DNA from: Hyphomonadaceae bacterium | Lineage (GTDB): Bacteria; Pseudomonadota; Alphaproteobacteria; Caulobacterales; Aquidulcibacteraceae | Length of the DNA stretch: 44,162 nt | Assembly: GCA_014378995.1 (NCBI GenBank) | Contig: JACMMP010000207.1 | Span: 1-44,162 of the forward strand | Direction of reading: 5' to 3' | In this document: in pieces, positions 8,276 through 22,162 of the stretch | Layout: each line of letters starts with the position of its first letter | How positions within the stretch are numbered: position 1 is the stretch's first letter | The notes under the pieces: generated by a model | What the model was told of the DNA's origin: nothing | The model's database searches: none | The model's input: only the letters and a program-made list of their open reading frames with translations | Translations under genes and position numbers: made by a program

Positions 8276-9186
8276 GACGGGCTTCCCGTCAAAACGCCGA
8301 GTGCAAACGCGCTCGTCAGCATCCCCAGCACGTAGAGCAACACGCCGGTGGCGTTGAACCACGGCGCGTGCTTGCGCGGATCGGTGACAAGCCGCGCCAT
8401 TAGATAAAGCTGAACGAATAGCGAGACAGCGACGCCGGCGGCATGAAATGGCTGGCCCCAGGCAAACAGCAACCCAACCACCACAAACTGCGGCGCAGCC
8501 ATGACCGCGCAAGCCAAGCGCGCGGCCTTCTCGACGCCAAGCTGAACCGGCAGCGAGCGTATGCCGGTTTGCCGATCGCCTTCGATAGCCTTGAAATCAT
8601 TCAGCACCATGATGCCGTGGGCGCCGATGCTGTAGAGTGCGGCGATCAACAGGATGCGTGCATCAGGAAGAGCTGCAAGCATAACGGCGGCGCCGGTGAA
8701 CCAGGTGATGCCTTCATAAGAAAGCGCGCAAACCGCCGGCCCCCACCATCCGCTCTGCTTCAACCGAAGCGGCGGCGCGCTATAAGCCCACGCGAGCGCC
8801 ATGCCGACGGCCGCAGCCGCAAACACCCAAGGCCCGAGCGCGAACGCCCAGACCATCGATACGATCGTCCAGATGATCGCGATCCAAAGGCCCCAGCGGC
8901 CTGGCACACGTCCGGACGGGATTGGGCGATGTGGTTCGTTGATCGCGTCGACATGACGGTCGAACCAATCGTTGACGGCTTGGCTCGTTGCACAGATCAG
9001 CGGTCCGGCAAGCATGATGCCCGCTAGCGCCATCGGCCATCTCGCGCCAAGGTCGGCGCCCGACGAAACGACGCCGCAGCCAAACGCCCACATGGGCGGA
9101 AACCAAGTAATGGGCTTGAACAGTTCCAGCACCGCGCGCGGCGACGGGAACGAGGACGCGGGAGCTGCGGCGGAAGCGGGTGCCAT
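8272..9186 (-). CDS. bchG: Bacteriochlorophyll synthase BchG
   Basis: UbiA-type membrane prenyltransferase joining bacteriochlorophyllide a to geranylgeranyl or phytyl diphosphate. Motifs: LFKPITWFPPMWAFGCGV near the N-terminus, the Asp-rich prenyl-diphosphate site AVNDWFDRHVDAINEPHRPIPSGR, and a second acidic motif VLNDFKAIEGDRQTGIRSLPV; about eight to nine membrane segments. About 304 residues from ATG 9186. A TTG at 9222 would add 12 residues but falls inside an operator and -35-like TTGACA, so I prefer 9186. Directly behind ppsR but with its own control region. Confidence 0.95.
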   Translation of the reverse strand: MAPASAAAPASSFPSPRAVLELFKPITWFPPMWAFGCGVVSSGADLGARWPMALAGIMLAGPLICATSQAVNDWFDRHVDAINEPHRPIPSGRVPGRWGLWIAIIWTIVSMVWAFALGPWVFAAAAVGMALAWAYSAPPLRLKQSGWWGPAVCALSYEGITWFTGAAVMLAALPDARILLIAALYSIGAHGIMVLNDFKAIEGDRQTGIRSLPVQLGVEKAARLACAVMAAPQFVVVGLLFAWGQPFHAAGVAVSLFVQLYLMARLVTDPRKHAPWFNATGVLLYVLGMLTSAFALGVLTGSPS

Positions 9187-9203
9187 TCCGCAGACGCTAC
9201 AAA

Positions 9204-9221
9204 TGACACTTTGCAGTGTCA
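9204..9221. promoter_or_regulatory. Perfect palindrome in bchG promoter
   Basis: TGACACTTTGCAGTGTCA is a perfect inverted repeat with seven-base arms and a four-base centre, abutting the PpsR-type operator at 9217-9234. On the minus strand it begins with TTGACA, a perfect -35 hexamer for bchG. Probably an operator or a second regulator site; assignment is inferred from position and symmetry. Confidence 0.6.
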
Positions 9222-9234
9222 ATTAGAGTTGACG
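9217..9234. promoter_or_regulatory. PpsR/CrtJ-type operator upstream of bchG
   Basis: TGTCAATTAGAGTTGACG fits the PpsR/CrtJ operator TGT-N12-ACA except for G at the last base. It lies between ppsR and bchG, just upstream of the chosen bchG start, and its first 12 bases are identical to one of the two bchC sites at 35927. Repression of bchG under oxygen or light is expected by analogy. Confidence 0.75.
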
Positions 9235-9245
9235 CTTTCGCGCTG

Positions 9246-10676
9246 TCAGTTTGGAAAGTCGCCCAGCCCGTACCGGTGAAGCTTTGAATAAAGGCTTTGC
9301 CGGCTGAGGCCGAGAATTTCCGCGGCCGACGCGCGATTGTTCGACGTCAGCTCAAGCGCCGCTTCGATGCAAAGGCGCTCCACCAGATCGGTGGTCTCAC
9401 GCACCAGTTCTTTGAGCGTCACTCGGCCGACCAGATGCGAGAGTTGCTCGACTGAGCGCGGCAAATCACCGGCCGCGCGGGCAGCAACGGGGGCGCCCCG
9501 AGCCGCACTGCGGATCGTGAAACCATAGCACGCGACAGAACTATCCGGCACGAAGACGGCCGAAACTTCGACGTCCTCTTGCCCGCCGAACGTGTTGCGC
9601 AGAACCGTGGCGAAATTCTTGATCGAACCGTGTTCGCGCAGGCTCGAGACCAATATATTGCGGTCGATGTCCGGCCGGCCGAGGAAAGTTTCCAGGGATT
9701 GTCCGCGCGCCTGCTCTTTGCTCGGCACGCGGGTGAGATCGAGAAACGCGTTGTTTTCCGCAACAATTGCGAGCTTCTCATCGGTGACGACGAAGGCATC
9801 CGGGATGCGGTCGAGCATGTCGATGAGATGCTGGTTCGGATCGCGGATGGCCGCTGCTTGGTCACGAGACGCCAGCCGCACCAGGAATAGAGACGTCCTG
9901 TCCTGGCGAAATAGCGACGCTGAAACGACAAACGAAGCGCCTGCGCTGGTCAATGTCGCTTGCGTGTTCAGGCGGGCGCCAGTCTGGGCCATCGCCAGCA
10001 ACGAAACTGCCGCATCGCGCGCGCCTGGGTCGAACACCGCCGAGAAAGCGCGCCCAACTAAGGGCCCGCCCGCACCACCGACCAAACGATCGGCGGACGG
10101 ATTCGCTTCGACGATTTTTCGGTTTGTGGCGTCCACCACGATCACGGCCTCGGACGCGAGTTGGAATAGCAAGCGGTATCGCGATTCCGCGTCGCGCACG
10201 CGCGCGTAATCGCGCTCAATCGCTTGCTGCGCTTGCACCAAACGCTGCTGCAGTTCCGCTGTGGCGCGATGATCGCGACCAATTGCAATAACGCGGCCCT
10301 CTTGCCCCGCATCGATGGCCAGGTAGCGCACCGAAATCGATGAGCCCTGAGGCGTCGGATGATTGATCTCGCGCCAACGCGCGTTTCCGTTGCCCGCGGC
10401 TTCACGCAGCATTTCCTCGACCTTGTGCCGGCTTTCCAAGGTCACAGTGTCGGTCCAACGCTTGTCGAGCCAATCGTGCAAACCGTCGCGCGCAAGATCT
10501 TCGTTGCCGACGGCGAGGTCGCGGATCACGCCGTCGCGATCGATGATCATCGCGACATCGCCGCCCGCAGCGACAACCTTAGCGGACACCTCCGCCCCGA
10601 GAGCTCCAAGGAGGTCGCGCGAGAAACCAGTTTCCGTTGGCCCGTTAGGAGGCGCCTGCATCATTTGAACTCGCAC
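9246..10676 (-). CDS. ppsR: Photosynthesis repressor PpsR (CrtJ)
   Basis: 476-residue regulator: an N-terminal PAS-like region, a coiled coil (about 140-165, ELQQRLVQAQQAIERDYARVRDAE in part), two PAS domains (about 165-270 and 280-380) and a C-terminal Fis-type helix-turn-helix ending NNRASAAEILGLSRQSLYSKLHRYG. It binds TGT-N12-ACA sites and represses bch, crt and puf-type genes in response to oxygen, redox or light. Only two cysteines are present, Cys383 and Cys436; Cys436 in VERLCIEAAL matches the redox-active Cys in the HTH of CrtJ/PpsR. Start is GTG at 10676; ATGs at 10664 and 10661 are alternatives. It follows ppaA by 27 bases. Confidence 0.94.
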   Translation of the reverse strand: MRVQMMQAPPNGPTETGFSRDLLGALGAEVSAKVVAAGGDVAMIIDRDGVIRDLAVGNEDLARDGLHDWLDKRWTDTVTLESRHKVEEMLREAAGNGNARWREINHPTPQGSSISVRYLAIDAGQEGRVIAIGRDHRATAELQQRLVQAQQAIERDYARVRDAESRYRLLFQLASEAVIVVDATNRKIVEANPSADRLVGGAGGPLVGRAFSAVFDPGARDAAVSLLAMAQTGARLNTQATLTSAGASFVVSASLFRQDRTSLFLVRLASRDQAAAIRDPNQHLIDMLDRIPDAFVVTDEKLAIVAENNAFLDLTRVPSKEQARGQSLETFLGRPDIDRNILVSSLREHGSIKNFATVLRNTFGGQEDVEVSAVFVPDSSVACYGFTIRSAARGAPVAARAAGDLPRSVEQLSHLVGRVTLKELVRETTDLVERLCIEAALELTSNNRASAAEILGLSRQSLYSKLHRYGLGDFPN

Positions 10677-10703
10677 TCGCCTTCTCTTGGACGCCTACTG
10701 CGC

Positions 10704-11591
10704 CTAAAGGCGTGCGAGTTGCCTCACCGCGCCTTCCGCCTTCAGCACAGCCTCTCTCGCATCGGTGGCCACGCCATCGGCGCCCACCCTCGCAACGAGC
10801 TCCGGCCGCTCCAGGAAAAGCCGTCCCCCAACGATCACGCTGATATCCCGATTTCGGGACGCGCGACGCACCGACATAATCATCGGCGCCAATTGATCAA
10901 GCCGCGCGTCACAACTGGCTGTCAGTCCAAAGATGTCAAACGCATGAGAGTGGGCCGCCCGGACGGTCTCTTCCGTTTCGCCGGAGAGTTCAGTCCAAGT
11001 GCGCCAACCCGACCGGCGAAAAAATTCCTCGATAATGACGAGGCCGAAAGTGTGCTGCTCGCCCGGCGCTGCCGCAAATAGCGCAGCCCTACCAGTATGC
11101 GCCGCACCCTCGGCAAGCGGCCCATGCAAGCTGAGTTCACGCACGACTTGCTGAAGCCGCCCCAGCGCTATGGTGACGTCGGCGAAGGAGACGCGGTCTT
11201 CATTCCAATACTCGCCCAACCGCCGCGCCGTTGGCGCCAAGAGGTCAAGGTATAGCGTTTCCATCGAAACGCCCTGCTGGAGCAAGTTACCAATCACCGC
11301 CAGGAGGGAATCGCGCCCTCCATTGAGCGAAATCTCGCAAAATCTTTCGGTCGCCTCGGGTCCTAAGGGAATTTTACGCCTGGATTCCTCCGGTTCGGCG
11401 CATGTCTGATGCACCAGCATCAAACGAGGAATAATCTCGCCCTCGACTATGCGGGCGAGTTCATCGGACCGTTCACGCCTGGACGGCCTCGTTGCGGCGA
11501 CCCGCAGGCCATACTCGCGGCCGCCGTCGGTCCACAGCGACGAATCCTCGCCGCACAGGTCAAATGCGCGCATCACCGGAAGGCTAGCCAT
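10704..11591 (-). CDS. ppaA: B12-binding photosynthesis regulator PpaA/AerR
   Basis: About 295 residues. The middle part (LYLDLLAPTARRLGEYWNEDRVSFADVTIALGRLQQ) is the helical cap of B12-binding photoreceptors and the C-terminal half is the Rossmann-like cobalamin domain, with His180 in the GEQHTFGL motif as likely lower ligand and a late VGGRLF. AerR/PpaA binds cobalamin and works with PpsR/CrtJ as an anti-repressor (Rhodobacter). An in-frame start at 11663 would add 24 residues; AerR of R. capsulatus is known to have long and short forms, so both are conceivable. I chose ATG 11591, which follows a G-rich AGGGGGCG. Adjacent to ppsR, the typical pairing. Confidence 0.9.
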   Translation of the reverse strand: MASLPVMRAFDLCGEDSSLWTDGGREYGLRVAATRPSRRERSDELARIVEGEIIPRLMLVHQTCAEPEESRRKIPLGPEATERFCEISLNGGRDSLLAVIGNLLQQGVSMETLYLDLLAPTARRLGEYWNEDRVSFADVTIALGRLQQVVRELSLHGPLAEGAAHTGRAALFAAAPGEQHTFGLVIIEEFFRRSGWRTWTELSGETEETVRAAHSHAFDIFGLTASCDARLDQLAPMIMSVRRASRNRDISVIVGGRLFLERPELVARVGADGVATDAREAVLKAEGAVRQLARL

Positions 11592-11792
11592 GACGCCCCC
11601 TTGTGCGGAGTCCTCCCAACGCGCGCGGCTCCGCAACCGCGCTTCTCCCGTTCTCGGTAGCAAGCATAGGTCCGAGACGGGCGCCTTCTTGACCAGGCGC
11701 GCTTCCCCTTGGGGGTAGTTATCGGCCCGGCGCCGTACCGTAAGCAGACATTACGTTTCGACGCGAGAGTAATTTCGTCCAAAACGCGCAAG

Positions 11793-11810
11793 TGTCAACT
11801 TATTTGGACG
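11793..11810 (+). promoter_or_regulatory. PpsR/CrtJ-type operator upstream of bchF
   Basis: TGTCAACTTATTTGGACG matches the local operator pattern TGTCA-N8-KGACR. It lies in the 295-base region between divergent ppaA and bchF, 10 bases upstream of a TTGACA at 11821-11826 with a weak -10 (TACGCT) 18 bases on. An inverted copy of the half-site (CGTCCAA) occurs at 11776-11782. Confidence 0.72.
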
Positions 11811-11820
11811 TTCCGTTTCC

Positions 11821-11850
11821 TTGACAATCTGAAGCGGGCGGCAATACGCT
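11821..11850 (+). promoter_or_regulatory. Putative promoter of the bchF superoperon
   Basis: A perfect -35 hexamer TTGACA (11821-11826) is followed after 18 bases by TACGCT (11845-11850), in front of bchF and just after a PpsR site. The -10 match is poor; the call rests mainly on the -35 and position. Confidence 0.45.
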
Positions 11851-11886
11851 TCGAGCAGGCGATCGCAAGAACCAGGGAGGTCGGCG

Positions 11887-13829
<1,943 letters not shown>

Positions 13830-13833
13830 TGCG

Positions 13834-15369
13834 ATGCAATTGACCGTCTGGACATACGAAGGACCGCCTCATGTCGGCGCCATGCGTATCGCCACGGCGA
13901 TGAAGGGCCTGCACTACGTTCTGCACGCGCCGCAGGGCGACACCTACGCCGACCTCCTGTTCACGATGATCGAGCGGCGCGATGCGCGCCCTCCCGTGAC
14001 CTACACCACGTTTCAGGCGCGCGACCTCGGCGGCGACACTGCGGAATTGTTCAAAACCGCGGCGCGCGAGGCTTACGAGCGCTTCAAGCCCGAGGCGATG
14101 ATCGTCGGCGCCTCATGCACCGCAGAGCTGATCCAGGACGATCCGGGCGGGCTGGCGCGCGCGCTGGCCCTTCCTATTCCGGTCATTGCGCTCGATCTGC
14201 CGTCTTATCAAAAGAAGGAAAATTGGGGCGCGTCAGAGACGTTCTACCAATTGGTGCGCACGTTCGCGCCTAAGGTCGAAGGCGCAGCGCCGCGCACGCC
14301 AGGAGAGCGCCCGCGCTGCAACATACTCGGCCCCACCGCGCTGGGCTTTCGCCATCGTGACGATGTGGCTGAAGTGAAGCGTCTGCTTTCCCGGCTTGGT
14401 GTCGATGTCAATGTCACCGCGCCGCTCGAAGCGACGCCGTCAGATCTCGCGCGCTTAGCGGACGCTGACGTCAATGTCGTTCTCTATGCCGAGATTGCCG
14501 ACGTCGCCGCGCGCTGGCTTGAACGCACGCACGGTCAAAAGACCATTCGCACCGTGCCGATCGGCCACAACGCTACCAGAGAATTCATCACTGAGATCGC
14601 CGCTCTCACCGGCGTCGATCCGGCGGCAGTGTTGGACGACGCCAACGCCCGCCTGCCCTGGTGGTCGCGTTCCGTGGATTCCAACTATCTCACCGGCAAG
14701 CGCGTCTTCATCTTCGGCGACGCAACCCACGCCATCGCGGCGGCCCGAGTCGCGTCGGAGGAGCTTGGCTTCGAAGTCGTCGGGCTTGGCAGCTATGCGC
14801 GCGAATTTGGGCGCGAGGTGCGCGCCGCCGCCGAGAAGCTGGGGCTGACCGCACTCATCACGGACGATTATCTGGCTGTCGAACAGGCGATCTCCGAACT
14901 GCAGCCCGAACTGGTGCTGGGCACGCAGATGGAGCGTCACATCGCCAAGCGGCTAGGCATTGGCTGCGCGGTGATTTCGGCGCCTGCGCACGTGCAGGAC
15001 TATCCGGCGCGCTACTCGCCGCAGATGGGCTTCGAAGGCGCCAACGTGTTGTTCGACACGTGGGTGCATCCGCTCGTTATGGGCCTCGAAGAACATTTGC
15101 TGGCGATGTTCCGCGAGGATTTCGAATTCAACGACGCCGCTGGCGCTTCGCACCTAGCGTCGGTCCATCCCTCCGCACCGCAGGGGACACCGGAGGTCAC
15201 CGCCAGCGAAATTGTCTGGTCGAAAGAGGCGGAAGCCGAACTAACGAAAATCCCATTCTTCGTGCGCGGTAAGGCCCGCCGCAACGCAGAACGTTTCGCC
15301 GCCGAGCACGGGCTGGCGCTCATTCAATTGGAAACGTTGTATGACGCAAAAAGCCATTTCGCGCGCTGA
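13834..15369 (+). CDS. bchB: Dark protochlorophyllide reductase subunit BchB
   Basis: NifK-like partner of BchN. 511 residues, starting [19 protein letters not shown]; Asp36 (APQGDTYAD) is the unusual aspartate ligand of the shared [4Fe-4S] cluster known from R. capsulatus. Later segments [37 protein letters not shown] and the C-terminal [19 protein letters not shown] (the C-terminal helical domain contacting substrate) are all present. Its last 29 bases overlap the start of bchH. Confidence 0.97.
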   Translation: MQLTVWTYEGPPHVGAMRIATAMKGLHYVLHAPQGDTYADLLFTMIERRDARPPVTYTTFQARDLGGDTAELFKTAAREAYERFKPEAMIVGASCTAELIQDDPGGLARALALPIPVIALDLPSYQKKENWGASETFYQLVRTFAPKVEGAAPRTPGERPRCNILGPTALGFRHRDDVAEVKRLLSRLGVDVNVTAPLEATPSDLARLADADVNVVLYAEIADVAARWLERTHGQKTIRTVPIGHNATREFITEIAALTGVDPAAVLDDANARLPWWSRSVDSNYLTGKRVFIFGDATHAIAAARVASEELGFEVVGLGSYAREFGREVRAAAEKLGLTALITDDYLAVEQAISELQPELVLGTQMERHIAKRLGIGCAVISAPAHVQDYPARYSPQMGFEGANVLFDTWVHPLVMGLEEHLLAMFREDFEFNDAAGASHLASVHPSAPQGTPEVTASEIVWSKEAEAELTKIPFFVRGKARRNAERFAAEHGLALIQLETLYDAKSHFAR

Positions 15370-18300
15370 GGACGCCTCCGTCCGCGTCGTGATTGTCACG
15401 CTGGACAATCACCTCGCCGGCGTCGTGCGCCGCGCGGAGAAGGCGTTGGCGCGCGAGATTCCCGGCCTGCGCATCGCGCTGCACGCCGCCGCAGACTGGG
15501 CCGATGACGCCGCAGCGCTCGACGCTTGCCGCGCCGACATCGCGACCGGCGACATCATCGTCGCCACGATGCTGTTCATGGAAGACCACATGCAGGCCGT
15601 GCTGCCGGCGCTCGAAGCGCGGCGCGACCAGTGCGACGCCATGATCGGCGCTATGTCGGCGGGCGAGATCATTCGCCTGACCCGGCTTGGGCCGTTCCGC
15701 ATGGACGGATCGCAGAAAGGGCCGATCGCGTTGCTGAAGCGGCTGCGCGGTTCGAAGTCAAACAAAGTGAGCTCCGGCGCGGGCCAGATGGCGATGCTGC
15801 GCCGCCTGCCCAAAATTCTCCGTTTCATTCCAGGCACTGCACAGGACCTCCGCGCTTATTTCCTGACGATGCAGTACTGGCTCTCCGGGTCGCAGGACAA
15901 CGTGGCCGGCTTGGTGCGGTTTCTGGTTGGCCGCTACGCGGACGGGCCGCGGCGCGCGCTGCGCGAAAAGGTCAATGCGCCGCCGCCGCGCGAATATCCC
16001 GACATCGGCCTCTACCACCCGCGCGCGCCGGGTAAGATCGTAGAGTTGGCAGAGTCTTTGCCGGCCACCTCAGCGACATCCGGAACTGTCGGCGTGCTGG
16101 TTCTGCGCTCCTACGTGCTGGCCGATGACGCGGGCCACTATGACGGCGTGATCGATGCGCTTGAAGCGCGCGGCCTCAAAGTCATCCCTGCTTTCGCGAC
16201 CGGACTCGATGCGCGGCCCGCGATTGAGAAGTACTTCCTGTCCGACGGCAAAGCGACGGTGGATGCGGTCGTGTCTCTGGCTGGCTTTTCGCTAGTCGGT
16301 GGCCCCGCCTATAACGATTCCGGCGCCGCCGAAGCCATGCTTGCGCGTCTCGATGTCCCCTACATTTCCGCCCAGCCGCTGGAATTTCAAAGTCTGGAGC
16401 GTTGGGGCGCATCGAACACGGGGCTCACACCGGTTGAATCCACCATCATGATCGCGATCCCAGAACTCGACGGCGCCACCGCGCCGATCGTGTTCGGCGG
16501 CCGCTCCGATGGATCGGGCGAGGCCTGCACCGGTTGCGCCAAAGGCTGCCGTTTCGGCGCGCATCAAGGCGCGTCCAAGATGTGCGCCTGCCCTGAGCGC
16601 GCCGAAATGCTCGCCGCCCGGGTCACGCGGCTCATCGCGTTGCGCAACACGCCGCGCCGCGACCGCAAGATCGGCGTCGTGTTGTTCAATTTTCCGCCGA
16701 ACTCCGGCGCGGTTGGTTCTGCGGCGTACCTGGCCGTATTCGCGTCGCTCTGGAACACATTGAAGGCGCTCAAAGCCGAAGGGTACGAGGTCGAAGTCCC
16801 CGCATCGGTGGACGCGTTGCGCGCACGCTTACTGGAAGGCAATGCGCAACGCTGCGGCGTCGACGCCAATGTCCATGCGCGGATCAGCGCCGACGATCAC
16901 GTTCGCCGCGAACCGCACCTCGCTGAGATCGAAGCGCAGTGGGGCCCGGCGCCTGGCCGGCAACTGACCGATGGGCGATCGCTATTCGTCCTGGGCGCGC
17001 AGTTCGGCAGCGTGTTCGTCGGTCTTCAGCCCGGCTTCGGCTATGAGGGCGATCCGATGCGCCTGATGTTCGAGAAGGGCTTTGCGCCAACGCACGCCTT
17101 CTCTGCTTTCTATCGGTGGCTTCGTGAGGATTTCGGCGCGCACGCCGTGCTGCATTTCGGCACCCACGGCGCGCTTGAGTTCATGCCCGGCAAGCAGGTC
17201 GGCCTTACCGGCGCCGATTGGCCCGACCGGCTGATCGGCGATCTGCCGAATTTCTATCTCTACGCTGGCAATAACCCGACCGAAGGCATGATCGCGAAGC
17301 GGCGCTCGGCCGCCACCCTGATCACGCATCTCACGCCGCCCATCGCCAAGGCCGGGCTCTATCAGGGCCTGCAAAACCTCAAATCTTTGCTTGCGGGCTG
17401 GGACGACCCAATGCCGGCATCGGAAAAAAGCTCGCTCGCCGGCTACATACAGGACAGCGCCGTCGCGCTTGAACTCGCCGACGCCGCGCCGGTTTGGACA
17501 GACGGCGATCACGCTCGCATTGCGGACTTGAACGGGCGCGTGGCCGAGCTTGAAAACACACTGATCCCGAGCGGCCTGCACACGATTGGGGAGCCGCCCA
17601 GCGCCTCCGAACGCGTCGATATGCTGCTCGCAATCGCCGAAGGGCGCGGCGAAACCCCGCCCCGCGCGGCGCTCGATTCCCTCGTGCACGGCGCGAGCCC
17701 CGAGAACGCCCTGGGTAAAGCCGGCAAAAAATCACGCACGTTGCTCGCGCTGATGCGCGATCTCAAGGCGACGGATGATCTGCTCGCCCGCGATCACGAA
17801 CTCGGCGCCATCGTCCGCGCGCTGGACGCGCGCTACATACGCCCCGCGCCCGGCGGCGACATCGTGCGCACACCCGCCGTGCTGCCGACCGGCCGCAACA
17901 TGCACGGCTTCGACCCGTTCCGGATTCCGAGTGCGTTTGCGGTCCATGATGGGGCGATGCAGGCGAACCGCGTGCTTGCGCGGCATCAGAAAGAGTGCGG
18001 CCGGCTGCCTGAATCCGTCGCCATGGTGCTGTGGGGCTCGGACAATCTAAAAAGCGAAGGCGGGCCCATCGCGCAGGCCATGGCGCTGCTAGGCGCGCGT
18101 CCGCGCTTCGACGCATATGGCCGGCTGTGCGGCGCAGCGCTTGTGCCGCTAGCGGAGCTGCAGCGCCCGCGGATTGACGTTGTGATGACTTTGTCGGGCA
18201 TCTTCCGCGATTTGCTGGCGCTGCAAACGCGCATGCTGGCCGAAGCCGCGTATCTGGCGGCCATCGCCGACGAACCGGAAGCGCAGAACTTCGTGCGCAA

Positions 18301-19081
18301 GCATGCCTTGCAGCATCAGCAAGCGCACGGTTGCGATATCGAGACAGCGGCGCTCCGCGTATTCTCGAACGCCGACGGCGCCTATGGCGCCAATGTCAAT
18401 CAACTGATCGACGCTGGCGTTTGGAGCGAGGAAGAAGAACTGGCGGACGCCTTCGAAAGCCGCAAATCCTTCGCGTACGGGCGCACTGGCAACGCCGTGC
18501 GCCAATCCCAAATCTTCAAAAGCATCCTGAAGAGCGTCGACTTCACTTATCAGAACGTGGAATCCGTCGAACTTGGCGTGACGACTATCGATCATTACGT
18601 CGACGCCCTGGGCGGCATGAGCCGGGCCGTACAGCGCGCCAAGGGCGCAGCCGCGCCGGTTTACATCGGCGACCAGACCCAAGGCGAAGGCAAGGTGCGG
18701 ACCCTGGCCGAGCAAGTTGCGCTCGAAACCCACACCCGCACGCTCAATCCGCGCTGGTATGAAGGCTTGCTGAAGCACGGCTACGAAGGCGTGCGCCAGA
18801 TCGAAGCGCAAGTGACCAACACGATGGGCTGGTCGGCCACCACGGGCCAAGTCGCGCCGTGGATTTATCAGCGCATCAGCGAAACTTACGTGCTCGACGA
18901 GGCGATGCGCCGGCGTCTTGCCGCGCTTAATCCGAAGGCTTCCGTGCGCATGGCCAACCGCCTGCTCGAAGCGCACGAACGGCAATATTGGCGCCCGGAC
19001 GCGGCGACGCTCGATGCGCTGCGCAACGCTAGCGACGAACTCGAAGATCAATTGGAAGGCGTCGCCGCGACAGCGGCGTAA
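15341..19081 (+). CDS. bchH: Magnesium chelatase large subunit BchH
   Basis: Porphyrin-binding subunit of Mg-chelatase, inserting Mg2+ into protoporphyrin IX with BchI and BchD; cytosolic. 1246 residues, normal for BchH. Conserved blocks: [85 protein letters not shown], and [17 protein letters not shown] five-cysteine patch at 396, 399, 403, 415 and 417 could hold an iron-sulphur cluster, as reported for R. capsulatus BchH. The ATG lies inside the end of bchB (29-base overlap). Only the very end of bchD is in the window, and bchI is not seen. Confidence 0.97.
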   Translation: MTQKAISRAEDASVRVVIVTLDNHLAGVVRRAEKALAREIPGLRIALHAAADWADDAAALDACRADIATGDIIVATMLFMEDHMQAVLPALEARRDQCDAMIGAMSAGEIIRLTRLGPFRMDGSQKGPIALLKRLRGSKSNKVSSGAGQMAMLRRLPKILRFIPGTAQDLRAYFLTMQYWLSGSQDNVAGLVRFLVGRYADGPRRALREKVNAPPPREYPDIGLYHPRAPGKIVELAESLPATSATSGTVGVLVLRSYVLADDAGHYDGVIDALEARGLKVIPAFATGLDARPAIEKYFLSDGKATVDAVVSLAGFSLVGGPAYNDSGAAEAMLARLDVPYISAQPLEFQSLERWGASNTGLTPVESTIMIAIPELDGATAPIVFGGRSDGSGEACTGCAKGCRFGAHQGASKMCACPERAEMLAARVTRLIALRNTPRRDRKIGVVLFNFPPNSGAVGSAAYLAVFASLWNTLKALKAEGYEVEVPASVDALRARLLEGNAQRCGVDANVHARISADDHVRREPHLAEIEAQWGPAPGRQLTDGRSLFVLGAQFGSVFVGLQPGFGYEGDPMRLMFEKGFAPTHAFSAFYRWLREDFGAHAVLHFGTHGALEFMPGKQVGLTGADWPDRLIGDLPNFYLYAGNNPTEGMIAKRRSAATLITHLTPPIAKAGLYQGLQNLKSLLAGWDDPMPASEKSSLAGYIQDSAVALELADAAPVWTDGDHARIADLNGRVAELENTLIPSGLHTIGEPPSASERVDMLLAIAEGRGETPPRAALDSLVHGASPENALGKAGKKSRTLLALMRDLKATDDLLARDHELGAIVRALDARYIRPAPGGDIVRTPAVLPTGRNMHGFDPFRIPSAFAVHDGAMQANRVLARHQKECGRLPESVAMVLWGSDNLKSEGGPIAQAMALLGARPRFDAYGRLCGAALVPLAELQRPRIDVVMTLSGIFRDLLALQTRMLAEAAYLAAIADEPEAQNFVRKHALQHQQAHGCDIETAALRVFSNADGAYGANVNQLIDAGVWSEEEELADAFESRKSFAYGRTGNAVRQSQIFKSILKSVDFTYQNVESVELGVTTIDHYVDALGGMSRAVQRAKGAAAPVYIGDQTQGEGKVRTLAEQVALETHTRTLNPRWYEGLLKHGYEGVRQIEAQVTNTMGWSATTGQVAPWIYQRISETYVLDEAMRRRLAALNPKASVRMANRLLEAHERQYWRPDAATLDALRNASDELEDQLEGVAATAA

Positions 19082-20708
<1,627 letters not shown>

Positions 20709-20712
<4 letters not shown>

Positions 20713-22142
20713 GCGACAACGCTCGCCCCCGGCCGATGACATGGCGCCAGTTTGCAGCGACCATGCTGCCGTTCGCGGATTCCGCGACGCGGGAGTTGCC
20801 GCTGCCGCGGCTGCTGCGGCTCGCGCTGTTCCAAGTGTCGGTTGGCATGGCGGCCGTCCTGCTGACCGGCACGCTCAACCGCGTCATGATCGTGGAGCTC
20901 GGCATATCGGGTTGGGTGGTTGCGCTGATGGTGGCGCTGCCTTTGGTGTTTGCGCCGCTGCGCGCGCTGATCGGCTTTAAATCGGACACCCACCGCTCGG
21001 TGCTGGGCTGGCGGCGCGGGCCTTACATCTGGTTCGGCTCGATGCTGCAATTCGGCGGCTTCGCCATCATGCCGTTCGCGTTGCTGATCTTATCTGGCGA
21101 CACGCACGGGCCGGTGATCGTCGGTCACGTCGCCGCGGCGTTGGCGTTCCTGCTGGTCGGCGTCGGCATGCATACAACACAGACCGCGGGCCTAGCGCTC
21201 GCGAGCGATCTTGCGCCCGAAGAGGCGCGCCCGCGCGTGGTTGCGCTGCTCTACGTCATGTTGCTCGCCGGCATGCTGGTGAGTTCGCTCGTGATCGGTC
21301 TGCTGCTCACCGATTTCAGCGCGCTGCGGCTCATTCAAGTCATCCAGGGTGCAGCCGTCGTGACGATGGCGCTCAACATGGTCGCGCTCTGGAAACAAGA
21401 AATTCGCGACCCCGTTCTCACTTCGCCGGAACGCGAACACCCGCCCTTCGCCCAGCAATGGCGCGCGTTCATCTCTGGCGGTCGCGCGAGCCGGTTGCTG
21501 GTTGCGGTGGGCCTCGGCGCGGCGGCTTTCAGTATGCAGGATGTCCTGCTCGAGCCCTACGGCGCGCAGGTTCTCGGGCTTTCAGTGGCGGCCACGACAG
21601 CACTTACGGCGCTCTGGTCTTGGGGAACGCTTTCGGGATTAGCGCTCGCTGCCCATCGGCTAGGCGAAGGCGCCGAGCCGCATCGGCTCGCCGGATTCGG
21701 CGCCGTAGTTGGCATCGCCGCCTTCTCCTTCGTAATCTTTGCGGCGCCGATCAATTCGACGCCGCTTTTCCTGCTCGGCGTCGCGGGCATCGGCTTCGGC
21801 GGCGGTCTCTTCGCGGTGGGCACGCTCACGGCCGCCATGGCGCTCACGCGCGACGGTCAATCGGGTTTGGCGCTCGGCGCCTGGGGCGCTGTGCAAGCGA
21901 CCGCGGCGGGTGTGGCGATCGCGTTGGGCGGAGCGCTCCGCGACGTGGTCGGGGAGCTGGCGGAAAGCGGGCGCCTCGGCGCAGCGCTGAGTGGCCCCGC
22001 CACCGGCTATGGCTTCGTCTATCATTTGGAAATTGGTTTGTTGTTTGCCGCCTTGATCGCGATTGGCCCGCTTGCGCGCCACGCCGTCGATCATCCCCCT
22101 TCCTCCTCAGCCAAGTTCGGCTTGGCTGAGTTTCCGACCTGA
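20709..22142 (+). CDS. lhaA: Light-harvesting 1 assembly protein LhaA
   Basis: 477-residue, 12-span PucC-family protein located, as usual, between bchM and puhA. It shows LFQVSVGMAAVLLTGTLNRVMIVELG, GFKSDTHRSVLGWRRGPYIWFGSMLQFGG, and QDVLLEPYGAQVLGLSVAATTALTALWSWGTL. LhaA is needed for LH1 assembly in Rhodobacter. ATG 20709 overlaps the bchM stop; the second copy of the family in this window is the protein encoded at 6956-8275. Confidence 0.94.
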
Positions 22143-22162
22143 TTGCCAGCGGAGAATGCGCA

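Noticed and set aside
18149-19051. 300-residue minus-strand frame
   Set aside because: Antisense to the conserved C-terminal half of bchH; codon bias shadow.
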